Assembly: GCF_001667945.1 (NCBI RefSeq)
Contig: NZ_LZJK01000080.1
Location: 1 to 35,493, forward strand
DNA length: 35,493 bases
Direction of reading: 5' to 3'
Origin: Mycolicibacter sinensis
Lineage (GTDB): Bacteria; Actinomycetota; Actinomycetes; Mycobacteriales; Mycobacteriaceae
The translations under genes were made by a program, and so were the position numbers. The notes beneath the pieces are model-generated. The model ran no database searches. It was not told the DNA's origin and saw nothing but the letters and a program-made list of their open reading frames with translations. This document shows, piece after piece, positions 23,543-31,310 of this stretch (position 1 is the first letter of the stretch; each line of letters starts with the position of its first letter).

Positions 23543-25086
23543 ATCTTCGCTTCCCGCCCCTCCCAGTACGGGTCCCGCAATTTCCGCTTGTACAGCTTGC
23601 CGTTGGGGTCGCGCGGCATTTCGGCGATGTAGTCAATGCTCTTGGGCAGCTTGAACTTCGCCAACCGCGCGCTCGCGTACTCCATCAGCTCCGCAGTCAG
23701 CGCGTCGTCGCCCACCACCCCCTCGGCGGGCTGCACGACAGCCTTGATCGACTCGCCCCAGTCCTCATCGGGCACCCCGAACACCGCGACGTCGAGCACC
23801 TTCGGGTGCATGATCAGCTCGTTCTCGATCTCGGCCGGGTAGACGTTGACCCCGCCGGAGATGATCATGTTGGTCTTGCGGTCCTGCAGGTACAGGTAGC
23901 CCTCGTCGTCGAGGTAGCCGACGTCGCCGACGGTGAACAGGTCACCGGCGCGGTTCTCCTGGGTCTTCTTCTCGTCGTTGTGGTAGGCGAAGCTGGATCC
24001 GCCCATCTGCATGTAGACAGTGCCGACCTCACCGGGCGGCAGTTCGTTGCCGTCGTCGTCGAGCACCTTGACCACCGAATACGGCCAGGCCTTGCCTACC
24101 GAGCCGGGGTGAGCCAGCCACTCCTCGCCGCTGATCTTGGTGCCGCCGCCCTCGGTGGCGGCGTAGTACTCGGTGATCACCGGACCCCACCAGTCCAGCA
24201 TCTGGCGCTTGACCTCGGGCGGGCACGGTGCTGCACCGTGGATGACGTTGCGCAGCGAGGACACGTCGTAGCGTTCCCGCACCTGCACCGGCAGCGCCAG
24301 CAGCCGGCGGAACTGGGTCGGCACCATGTGGCTGTGGGTCACCCGGTGCTCAGCGATCAGGGAAAGCATCTCCTCGGGGTCCCACTTGTCCATCAGCACC
24401 ACCTTGTGGCCCAGTTGGATGGAGATGGCCGAGAAGTTCAGCACCGCAGTGTGATACAGCGGCGAACCACAGATGTGCACATGGTTGTCGAACGGCGCCA
24501 GGTCATACAGCGCGAAGAAGCCCGCGGAGGCAACCGGCACCGCGTCGGGGTCGGCTCCGGTCAGCGGGCGCTTGACGCCCTTGGGCTTGCCGGTGGTGCC
24601 GGAGGTGTAGAGCATCGCCGCGCCCATGGTGCGGACATCGGGGCGACCCTCCTCGCCGGCGCCCAGCGCCGACAGCGGGGTGAAGCCCTCGATGTCGCCG
24701 ACGGCGAACCGGCGGTCGGCGGCCAACCCGGCCTCGTCCGCGGCGGTCTTCGACGCTTCGGCGAACCGCTCATGGGCGACAAGAGCTTTGGCGCCGCTGT
24801 CGGAGAGGATGTAGCCGATCTCCGGGCCGGTCAGATGCCAGTTGATCGCGACGATGTACAGCCCGGTCTGCATGGCCGCGAAGTACACCGCCAGCGTGTC
24901 GACGATGTTGGGCAGCACCATCACCAGCACATCGCCGGGCTCCAGGCCCAGCGCCTGCAGGCCGCGGCCGTAGCGGTCGGCGCGGGCAGCCAACTCACCG
25001 TAGGTCAGCTGACCACCCAGCACGTCGACCACCGCGGCGGCGTCGGGGGTGTCACGGGCGATGTTCCACAGGCCGGCTTCGCTCAT
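23539..25086 (-). CDS. Fatty/steroid acyl-CoA synthetase (FadD family), KstR-controlled
   Basis: A 515-residue ANL-superfamily ligase. The phosphate-binding loop is YTSGTTGKPKG (160-170), followed by the acyl-site block CGSPLYHTAVLNF, the YYAATEGGG motif, YLYLQDRKTNMIISGGVNVY and the terminal catalytic lysine segment PRDPNGKLYKRKLRDPYW. It is a different paralogue from FadD19 and I cannot name it with confidence; it is not at this position in M. tuberculosis. The ATG at 25086 is 10 bp from a perfect KstR operator, so it is expected to act on sterol side chains, ring-derived acids or propionyl-type intermediates. Its 3' end is the exact right border of the toxin island. Confidence 0.88.
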   Translation of the reverse strand: MSEAGLWNIARDTPDAAAVVDVLGGQLTYGELAARADRYGRGLQALGLEPGDVLVMVLPNIVDTLAVYFAAMQTGLYIVAINWHLTGPEIGYILSDSGAKALVAHERFAEASKTAADEAGLAADRRFAVGDIEGFTPLSALGAGEEGRPDVRTMGAAMLYTSGTTGKPKGVKRPLTGADPDAVPVASAGFFALYDLAPFDNHVHICGSPLYHTAVLNFSAISIQLGHKVVLMDKWDPEEMLSLIAEHRVTHSHMVPTQFRRLLALPVQVRERYDVSSLRNVIHGAAPCPPEVKRQMLDWWGPVITEYYAATEGGGTKISGEEWLAHPGSVGKAWPYSVVKVLDDDGNELPPGEVGTVYMQMGGSSFAYHNDEKKTQENRAGDLFTVGDVGYLDDEGYLYLQDRKTNMIISGGVNVYPAEIENELIMHPKVLDVAVFGVPDEDWGESIKAVVQPAEGVVGDDALTAELMEYASARLAKFKLPKSIDYIAEMPRDPNGKLYKRKLRDPYWEGREAKI

Positions 25087-25096
25087 CCGGCCAATC

Positions 25097-25110
25097 TAGA
25101 ACGTGTTCTA
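25097..25110. promoter_or_regulatory. KstR operator upstream of the acyl-CoA synthetase
   Basis: TAGAACGTGTTCTA is a perfect TnnAACnnGTTnnA site and also a near-perfect palindrome extending to CTAGAACGTGTTCTAG (25096-25111). It lies 10 bp upstream of the ATG at 25086, so it would overlap the promoter or the very start of the transcript. Confidence 0.9.
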
Positions 25111-25148
25111 GTCCGGGTGCAAGGCGAGGCGCCAACACGCAGGCGGCG

Positions 25149-25556
25149 CTACGCCGACGTGCCGGCCCGGATCGCCCTCAGCATGTAGTTGGTGGCTACG
25201 ACGTGAAGCCCGGTACCGATAACGAGGGCACGGTAAGCGCGGCCATGGAGCCCGGGGAACGACGCATAGCTGTGGGCGTGTACCAGGCTGCCGCCGCCGG
25301 GGGCGTCGGTGATCTCGAAGACGAGCCGATAGCGCGAGAACCGGTGTCGCCCAACCAAAACGATGCGCCGCTGCGGTGTGCTCTCGGCGATCGCAAAGCC
25401 GGCGCGGGGCTTTGGGCCGAGCACTACCAGCAGCGGATTGCGTTCGACGCTGCGCAGCAAAGACGCCGTATACCGCTGCAGGGCGGTCCATACCAGCACT
25501 CGTGGCGCATGGACCGCCACCGTGTGCTCGTCGATGTACGGCAGTTCGTCGTCCAT
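25149..25556 (-). CDS. SRPBCC-fold (polyketide cyclase/START-like) small protein
   Basis: 135 residues. The pattern YIDEHTVAVHAPRVLVWTALQRY (strand then helix), RIVLVGRHRFSRYRLVFEI and a C-terminal long helix is typical of the SRPBCC helix-grip fold, which binds hydrophobic ligands. ATG 25556 is chosen over GTG 25571 because GGGAGG stands 7 bases upstream of it. It lies upstream of the acyl-CoA synthetase, but the KstR box sits between the two, so co-regulation is not certain. No catalytic residue can be assigned; lipid or sterol binding is a guess. Confidence 0.65.
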   Translation of the reverse strand: MDDELPYIDEHTVAVHAPRVLVWTALQRYTASLLRSVERNPLLVVLGPKPRAGFAIAESTPQRRIVLVGRHRFSRYRLVFEITDAPGGGSLVHAHSYASFPGLHGRAYRALVIGTGLHVVATNYMLRAIRAGTSA

Positions 25557-25675
25557 GTCGCGTCCTCCCACAGTCGAGACGGGTGGTCAACCCCTCACTG
25601 CGGTAGACGATCCAGCGCCGTCGGTTGTGACAGCAGACCCTGTCACCGGCGAACTGACGAGCGCCGGGCCCGAAC

Positions 25676-26707
25676 TCAGATCAGCGACGCCAGCTGCTGA
25701 ACCTGTGCGGTGTCGCGCGCGGTGACCACCATCATCGTTACCCCGGCGGCCTCCCACACTTTGATTTGCTTACGGACGTAGTCGATGTCGCCGACGATCA
25801 CGGCGTCGTCGACCAGCTCGTCCGGAATGACCTTGGCCGCCTCATCCTTGCGATCCGAGCGGAACAGCTTGGTGACGTCGTCGACGACCTCGGAGTAGCC
25901 CATCCGGCGGTAGACCTCGGCGTGGAAGTTGGTGTCCTCAGACCCCATACCGCCCATGTAGAGCGCCAGGTAGGGCTTGATGCCGGCGAACGCCGCGGCA
26001 CGGTCGTCGGTGATGACCACCTGCGCGGTCGCGCAGATCTCGAAGTCCGCACGACTACGCCGCGCTCCGGGCCGGGCGAAGCCCTCGTCCAGCCACTCGT
26101 TGTACATGTCGGCCAGCCGGGGGGCGTAGAAGATCGGCAGCCAGCCATCGGCGATCTCGGCGGCCAGCGCGACGTTCTTGGGTCCTTCGGCACCCAGCAT
26201 CACCGGAATGTCGGCACGCCGCGGGTGGGTGATCGGTTTCAAAGCCTTGCCCAGCCCGGTGGTGCCCTCACCGGAAAGCGGCAGCGGGTAGTGCGGGCCG
26301 GCGCTGGTCACCGGGGCCTCGCGGGCCCACACCTGGCGCAGGATGTCGATGTACTCGCGGGTGCGCGCCAGCGGCTTGCCGAAGCGCTGGCCGTACCAGC
26401 CCTCCACCACCTGCGGCCCGGAGACGCCGAGGCCGAGGATGTGCCGGCCGCCGGAGAGGTGATCCAGCGTCAGGGCAGCCATCGCGCACGCGGTCGGAGT
26501 ACGCGCGCTCAACTGCACCACCGAAGTGCCCAGCCGCACCCGCGACGTCGACGAGCCCCACCATGCCAACGGCGTGTAGGCGTCGGAGCCCCAGGCCTCC
26601 GCGGTGAAGATCGCGTCGAAGCCGGCGTCCTCGGCCGCGGTCACCAGTTCCGCGTGGTTGGCTGGCGGCTGCGCGCCCCAATATCCCAGTTGCAGTCCCA
26701 GCTTCAT
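25676..26707 (-). CDS. F420-dependent LLM-class oxidoreductase (Rv3520c counterpart)
   Basis: 343 residues with the bacterial luciferase-like TIM barrel: MKLGLQLGYWGAQPPANHAE, AEDAGFDAIFTAEAWGSDAY, LDHLSGGRHILGLGVSGPQV, then ADIPVMLGAEGPKNVALAAE. Length and position match Rv3520c, a KstR-regulated gene thought to use coenzyme F420 on a steroid intermediate; the reaction is not established. ATG 26707 is preceded by AAGGAG. The frame is open to 26785 but that would run across the KstR operator. It diverges from the DUF35 gene, sharing one operator. Confidence 0.88.
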   Translation of the reverse strand: MKLGLQLGYWGAQPPANHAELVTAAEDAGFDAIFTAEAWGSDAYTPLAWWGSSTSRVRLGTSVVQLSARTPTACAMAALTLDHLSGGRHILGLGVSGPQVVEGWYGQRFGKPLARTREYIDILRQVWAREAPVTSAGPHYPLPLSGEGTTGLGKALKPITHPRRADIPVMLGAEGPKNVALAAEIADGWLPIFYAPRLADMYNEWLDEGFARPGARRSRADFEICATAQVVITDDRAAAFAGIKPYLALYMGGMGSEDTNFHAEVYRRMGYSEVVDDVTKLFRSDRKDEAAKVIPDELVDDAVIVGDIDYVRKQIKVWEAAGVTMMVVTARDTAQVQQLASLI

Positions 26708-26742
26708 CCTTGGCTCCTTGCTCGCATGCTTGCCACCATTGT

Positions 26743-26756
26743 TAGAACCTGTTCTA
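26743..26756. promoter_or_regulatory. KstR operator between the Rv3520c and Rv3521 counterparts
   Basis: TAGAACCTGTTCTA fits TnnAACnnGTTnnA exactly and serves a 58-bp divergent region. It ends 9 bp before the GTG start of the DUF35-ltp4-ltp3 operon, so that mRNA is probably leaderless or nearly so. Confidence 0.9.
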
Positions 26757-26765
26757 CTCGATGCC

Positions 26766-27758
26766 GTGACTGCCAGCCAAAGCAACCGCGCGCAGATCGA
26801 TGAGCACGAGCCACCCCTTTCTGCGCCGCTGAAGTTGTCCTTCGACTACACACGTTCAGTCGGCCCTACCCTCGGCGCATTCTTCACCGCTCTGCGTGAG
26901 CGCCGCATCGTCGGCGTCCGAGGTTCCGACGGTCGGGTGTACGTGCCGCCCGTCGAATACGACCCGGTCAGCTACGAACAGCTCACCGAGATCGTACCGG
27001 TGGCCAGTGTCGGCACGGTGGTGTCGTGGACCTGGCAGCCGGCCCCACTGCAGGGCCAGCCGCTGGACACGCCGTTCGCCTGGGCGCTGATCAAGCTCGA
27101 CGGCGCCGACGTGCCGTTGCTGCACGCAGTGGCGGCGGACAGCCCCAAAGCGATCACGACCGGCACCCGGGTGCACGTGCACTGGGCCGACGAGCCCGTC
27201 GGAGCGATCACCGACATCGCCTACTTCGAGATCGGTGAGGACGCCGAGCCGGTAACGCAGACCACCGACGACCGGGACCCGGTAACCATGGTGGTGATCC
27301 CGTCCAGCCTCGAGATCCAGCACACCGCCTCGCTCCCGGAGAGCGCATATCTGCGCGCCCTGCAGGACGGCAAGCTGCTCGGGGCGCGCACCGGCACCGA
27401 GGGCAAGCTGTACTTCCCGCCCAAAGAAGCCGATCCGGCCACCGGCCTGCCATTGGACAACTTCGTCGAGCTGCCCGACAAGGGCACGGTGACCACGTTC
27501 GCCATCATCAACATCCCGTTCGCCGGGCAGCGCATCAAGCCGCCGTATGTGGCGGCCTACGTGCTGCTCGACGGCGCCGACATCCCGTTCCTGCACCTGG
27601 TGTCCGACATCGACGCCCACGAGGTGCGGATGGGCATGCGCGTTGAGGCGGTGTGGAAGCCCCGCGAGGAGTGGGGCCTGGGCATCGACAACATCGAATA
27701 CTTCCGGCCTACCGGCGAGCCGGACGCCGACTACGACACCTACAAGCACCACCTGTAA
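26766..27758 (+). CDS. Tandem DUF35 OB-fold protein (Rv3521 counterpart), probable thiolase/aldolase partner
   Basis: 330 residues containing two DUF35-like OB-fold units. The first is at about 45-160 (TALRERRIVGVRGSDGRVYV, VGTVVSWTW, FAWALIKLDGADVPLLHAV), the second at about 195-315 (RALQDGKLLGARTGTEGKLY, GTVTTFAIINIPFAG, YVLLDGADIPFLHLV). DUF35 proteins pair with thiolase-like Ltp proteins to make steroid retro-aldolases or thiolases. The usual zinc-ribbon cysteines at the start of DUF35 are absent in both units. GTG 26766 (MTASQSNRAQ) is the first start after the KstR box. It leads an operon with ltp4 15 bp downstream. Confidence 0.88.
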   Translation: MTASQSNRAQIDEHEPPLSAPLKLSFDYTRSVGPTLGAFFTALRERRIVGVRGSDGRVYVPPVEYDPVSYEQLTEIVPVASVGTVVSWTWQPAPLQGQPLDTPFAWALIKLDGADVPLLHAVAADSPKAITTGTRVHVHWADEPVGAITDIAYFEIGEDAEPVTQTTDDRDPVTMVVIPSSLEIQHTASLPESAYLRALQDGKLLGARTGTEGKLYFPPKEADPATGLPLDNFVELPDKGTVTTFAIINIPFAGQRIKPPYVAAYVLLDGADIPFLHLVSDIDAHEVRMGMRVEAVWKPREEWGLGIDNIEYFRPTGEPDADYDTYKHHL

Positions 27759-27773
27759 GGGGAACTCGGGAAG

Positions 27774-28838
27774 ATGAGCACTCGCGATGTCGCGGTGGTG
27801 GGCTTTGCCCACGCCCCGCACGTCCGCCGCACCGACGGCACCACCAACGGCGTCGAAATGCTGATGCCGTGTTTCGCACAGCTCTACCGTGATCTGGGCA
27901 TCGAACGGGCCGACATCGGCTTCTGGTGTTCCGGTTCCTCGGATTACCTTGCCGGACGGGCCTTCTCGTTCATCTCGGCGATCGACTCGATCGGCGCGGT
28001 TCCGCCGATCAACGAGTCGCACGTGGAGATGGACGGCGCCTGGGCGCTGTACGAGGCCTACATCAAGATCCTCACCGGGGAGGTCGACACCGCGCTGGCC
28101 TACGGATTCGGGAAGTCCTCGGCCGGGCAGCTGCGCCGGGTCCTGGCGCTGCAGACCGATCCTTACAGCGTCGCGCCGCTGTGGCCGGACTCGGTGTCGA
28201 TCGCCGGGCTGCAGGCCCGGCTCGGGCTCGACGGCGGCCAGTGGACCGCCGAGCAGATGGCGCGGGTGGCACTGGATTCGTTCGCGGTCGCCGACCGGGT
28301 CGATTCGGTGGAGTCGGCCACCAGTCTCGATGAACTGCTGGACCGACCGTTCTTCGCCGACCCGCTGCGCCGGCACGACATCGCGCCGATCACCGACGGC
28401 GCCGCCGCGATCGTCCTGGCCGCCGGCGACAAGGCCCGCGAACTGTGCGAAAACCCGGCCTGGATCACCGGTTTCGAGCACCGCATCGAGTCGCCGGTGC
28501 TCGGCAGCCGGGACCTGACCCGTTCACCGTCGACCACCGCGTCGGCGCGCGCGGCGAGCGGCGACGACATTCCCGCGGTCGACGTCGCCGAGATCCATGC
28601 ACCGTTCACCCACCAGCACTTGATCCTGACCGAGTCGATGCGGCTGCCGTCGCGCGCGAAGGTGAATCCGTCGGGTGGCGCGCTGGCGGCCAATCCGATG
28701 TTCGTCGCCGGGCTGGAGCGGATCGGTTTCGCCGCCCAGCACATCTTCAATGGCTCGGCGGGCCGGGTGCTGGCGCACGCCACCAGCGGGCCTGCGCTGC
28801 AGCAGAATCTGGTCGCCGTGATGGAAGGACGCAACTGA
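27774..28838 (+). CDS. ltp4: Thiolase-like lipid-transfer protein Ltp4 (Rv3522 counterpart)
   Basis: 354 residues with the thiolase/SCP-x fold: VAVVGFAHAPHVRR at the N-terminus, IGFWCSGSSDYLAGRAF, APITDGAAAIVLA, AEIHAPFTHQHLILTESM and KVNPSGGALAANPMF. The thiolase nucleophilic cysteine is missing (the position falls in ESHVEMDGAWAL), as in steroid aldolases. In Rhodococcus, ltp3 and ltp4 are required for C-24-branched sterol side chains. The ATG at 27774 follows a purine-rich GGGGAACTCGGGAAG. Its TGA overlaps the ltp3 ATG (ATGGGT from 28838), so the two subunits are coupled and probably form a heteromeric enzyme with the DUF35 protein. Confidence 0.9.
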   Translation: MSTRDVAVVGFAHAPHVRRTDGTTNGVEMLMPCFAQLYRDLGIERADIGFWCSGSSDYLAGRAFSFISAIDSIGAVPPINESHVEMDGAWALYEAYIKILTGEVDTALAYGFGKSSAGQLRRVLALQTDPYSVAPLWPDSVSIAGLQARLGLDGGQWTAEQMARVALDSFAVADRVDSVESATSLDELLDRPFFADPLRRHDIAPITDGAAAIVLAAGDKARELCENPAWITGFEHRIESPVLGSRDLTRSPSTTASARAASGDDIPAVDVAEIHAPFTHQHLILTESMRLPSRAKVNPSGGALAANPMFVAGLERIGFAAQHIFNGSAGRVLAHATSGPALQQNLVAVMEGRN

Positions 28839-30019
28839 TGGGTCAACTGGCTGCGGTGCTGGGCACTGGGCAGACCAAGTACGTCGCCAAACGCCAGGAC
28901 GTCTCGATGAACGGCCTGGTGCGTGAGGCCATCGACCGCGCGCTGGCCGACTCGGGCTCGACGTTCGACGACATCGACGCGGTTGTGGTCGGCAAGGCGC
29001 CGGACTTCTTCGAAGGCGTCATGATGCCGGAGCTGTTCATGGCCGACGCCGTGGGCGCCACCGGCAAGCCGCTGATCCGGGTGCACACCGCCGGTTCGGT
29101 GGGCGGGTCGACCGCGGTCGTGGCGGCCAGCCTGGTGAAGTCCGGCAAGTACCGGCGCGTGCTCGCGATGGCGTGGGAGAAGCAGTCGGAGTCCAATGCC
29201 ATGTGGGCGTTGAGCATTCCGGTGCCGTTCACCAAGCCGGTGGGTGCCGGCGCCGGCGGCTACTTCGCCCCGCACGTGCGCGCCTACATCCGTCGTTCCG
29301 GCGCGCCGACCGACATCGGCGCAATGGTCGCGGTCAAAGACCGGCTCAACGGTGCCCGCAACCCGCTCGCGCACCTGCACCAACCCGACATCACCGTCGA
29401 GAAGGTGATGGCGTCCCAGATGCTGTGGGACCCGATCCGTTTCGACGAGACCTGCCCGTCCTCGGACGGCGCATGCGCGGTCGTGATCGGCTCTGAAGAC
29501 GCAGCGGACGCGCGCATCAATGCCGGTGAGCCGGTGGCCTGGATTCACGCCACCGCGTTGCGCACCGAACCGCTGGCTTACGCCGGTCGCGACCAGGTCA
29601 ATCCGCAGGCCGGCCGCGACGCTGCGGCCGCACTGTGGCGCGACGCCGGGATCACCAGCCCGATCGACGAGATCGACGCGGCGGAGATCTACGTGCCGTT
29701 CTCCTGGTTCGAGCCTATGTGGCTGGAGAACTTGGGTTTTGCACCGGTCGGCGAGGGCTGGAAGCTCACCCAGGCCGGTGAGACCGCGATCGGCGGGCGG
29801 CTGCCGGTGAACCCCTCCGGCGGGGTGCTGTCCTCCAACCCGATCGGCGCCTCAGGGATGATCCGGTTCGCCGAATCGGCGATCCAGGTGATGGGCAAGG
29901 CCGGTGACCACCAGGTTCCGAACGCCCGCAAGGCGTTGGGGCACGCCTATGGCGGCGGCTCGCAGTACTACTCGATGTGGGTGGTCGGCAGCGAGAAGCC
30001 CGGCACACCTTCCGCATGA
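28838..30019 (+). CDS. ltp3: Thiolase-like lipid-transfer protein Ltp3 (Rv3523 counterpart)
   Basis: 393 residues, SCP-x-type thiolase fold: LAAVLGTGQTKYVAKRQDVS, DIDAVVVGKAPDFFEGVMMP, HTAGSVGGSTAVVAAS where thiolases have the active cysteine (here Ala/Ser), AEIYVPFSWFEPMWLE, LPVNPSGGVLSSNPIGASG and GHAYGGGSQYYSMWVV. Loss of the cysteine argues for carbon-carbon bond cleavage by retro-aldol rather than thiolysis, as described for Ltp2. The start is ATG 28838 inside the ltp4 stop; longer in-frame extensions run through ltp4 and are rejected. It is translationally coupled to the next gene through ATGA at 30016-30019. Confidence 0.92.
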   Translation: MGQLAAVLGTGQTKYVAKRQDVSMNGLVREAIDRALADSGSTFDDIDAVVVGKAPDFFEGVMMPELFMADAVGATGKPLIRVHTAGSVGGSTAVVAASLVKSGKYRRVLAMAWEKQSESNAMWALSIPVPFTKPVGAGAGGYFAPHVRAYIRRSGAPTDIGAMVAVKDRLNGARNPLAHLHQPDITVEKVMASQMLWDPIRFDETCPSSDGACAVVIGSEDAADARINAGEPVAWIHATALRTEPLAYAGRDQVNPQAGRDAAAALWRDAGITSPIDEIDAAEIYVPFSWFEPMWLENLGFAPVGEGWKLTQAGETAIGGRLPVNPSGGVLSSNPIGASGMIRFAESAIQVMGKAGDHQVPNARKALGHAYGGGSQYYSMWVVGSEKPGTPSA

Positions 30020-30900
30020 TGAAATACACCCTCAGCGTGGCGATGGGGCCAGTCGAGGAACTGGTCGCGCTGGCGCAATGCGCCGAGGAGGTGGGTTTCG
30101 ACGCGATCGCACTGCCCGACTCGCTGTTCTTCATGGAGAAGGCTGCCGCGGACTACCCCTACACCCCGGACGGCTCGCGGATGTGGAACGCCGACACCCC
30201 GTGGGTGGATCCACTGATCGCCGCCGCCGCGATGGGAGCGGTCACCTCGACGCTGCGGTTCTACACCAACGTGCTCAAGCTGGGGTCGCGCAATCCGCTG
30301 CTGCTGGCCCGTCAGGTCGGCTCGGTGGCCAACCTGACCGGGAACCGGTTCGGTCTGGGTGTCGGAATCGGCTGGGCGCCGGAGGAATTCGAGTGGTGCG
30401 GGGTTCCGTACGCTCGCCGCGGCGCCCGGGTCGACGAGATGATCGACGTCATCAAACTCGTGCTGGCCGGTGGGATGGTCGAATTCCACGGCGAGTTCTA
30501 CGACTTCGACCGGTTGCAGATGAGCCCGGCGCCCAGCGCGCCGGTGCCGTTCTACGTGGGCGGGCACACCGACGTCGCACTCAAGCGTGCGGCCCGGATC
30601 GGCGACGGCTGGACGTCGGCGATGATGACCGGCGCGCAGCTGGCCGAGACCATCGGCAAGCTCCAGGCGCTGCTGGCCGAACACGACCGCGCCGACGTGC
30701 CGTTCGAGTACCAGGCGGTCTGTATCGACAAGTTCGGCGTGGACGGGCACCGTGAGTTGGCCGCAACCGGCGTCACCGACAACATTGTGATCCCCTGGAT
30801 GCTCGACGGATTGGGCTTCGACGCGCCGCTGGCCGCCAAGCAGGATTCGCTGAAACGTTTCGCCGACACCTACATCCACTCCGGCTGGCAGGAGAAGTAA
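30016..30900 (+). CDS. F420-dependent LLM-class oxidoreductase, second paralogue
   Basis: 294 residues with LLM landmarks: MMKYTLSVAMGPVEELVALA, CAEEVGFDAIALPDSLFFME, LARQVGSVANLTGNRFGLGV, GIGWAPEEFEWCG, APVPFYVGGHTDVALKRAAR. It starts within the ltp3 stop (ATGA) and its TAA overlaps the next ATG, so it belongs to the DUF35-ltp4-ltp3 operon under KstR. I do not recall a counterpart at this point in M. tuberculosis, where Rv3524 follows ltp3. A redox step on a sterol side-chain intermediate is likely from context, not proven. The neighbouring Rv3520c-type protein is a separate paralogue. Confidence 0.85.
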   Translation: MMKYTLSVAMGPVEELVALAQCAEEVGFDAIALPDSLFFMEKAAADYPYTPDGSRMWNADTPWVDPLIAAAAMGAVTSTLRFYTNVLKLGSRNPLLLARQVGSVANLTGNRFGLGVGIGWAPEEFEWCGVPYARRGARVDEMIDVIKLVLAGGMVEFHGEFYDFDRLQMSPAPSAPVPFYVGGHTDVALKRAARIGDGWTSAMMTGAQLAETIGKLQALLAEHDRADVPFEYQAVCIDKFGVDGHRELAATGVTDNIVIPWMLDGLGFDAPLAAKQDSLKRFADTYIHSGWQEK

Positions 30901-31310
30901 TGAATACTGATCACCCCGCCCACATCGCAGGCCAACGCTCCCGCGACGCGGTGGCGGCCCGCGACAAGGAGGCCTGGCTGTCGGTATTCGCCGACGACGC
31001 CATCGTCGAGGACCCGATCGGCCCGTCGCCGTTCGACCCGGACGGCAAGGGCCACCGCGGCCGCGACGCGATCTCGGCGTTCTGGGACAAGGCGATCGCC
31101 CCAACCGACAAGATCGAGTTCAACTTCGTCGACACCTTCCAGTGCGGCAACGAGGAAGCCAACACCGGAAACATCACGATCACCATGGGAGACCACCAGA
31201 TCGTCACCGAGGGAGTGTTCACCTACCGGGCCAACGAGCAGGGTGAGCTCGTCGCACTGCGCGCCTACTGGGAACTGGAGCGGGCCGCCAAGACCGCCCG
31301 CAAGATCTAG
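30900..31310 (+). CDS. Ketosteroid-isomerase-like (NTF2/SnoaL fold) protein
   Basis: 136 residues aligning by eye over the whole length of bacterial delta5-3-ketosteroid isomerase: MNTDHPAHIAGQRSR, LSVFADDAIVEDPIGPSPF, FTYRANEQGELVALRAYWEL. The general base is kept as Asp38 in VEDPIG. The two oxyanion-hole residues are not: the Tyr14 position is Ser and the Asp99 position falls in TEGVFTY. It may be a hydratase or an isomerase with another mechanism. ATG 30900 overlaps the previous TAA and uses GGAGAAG as ribosome site, so it is the last gene of the KstR operon. Its TAG shares CTAG with the stop of the convergent carbonic-anhydrase-like gene. Confidence 0.8.
   Translation: MNTDHPAHIAGQRSRDAVAARDKEAWLSVFADDAIVEDPIGPSPFDPDGKGHRGRDAISAFWDKAIAPTDKIEFNFVDTFQCGNEEANTGNITITMGDHQIVTEGVFTYRANEQGELVALRAYWELERAAKTARKI

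Noticed and set aside
23806..25188. A 460-codon open frame antisense to the acyl-CoA synthetase
   Set aside because: It runs through the KstR operator and mirrors a complete ANL-family ligase.
26856..28481. A 541-codon open frame antisense to the DUF35 and ltp4 genes
   Set aside because: It spans two well-identified genes and their junction, has no recognisable domain and low-information composition.
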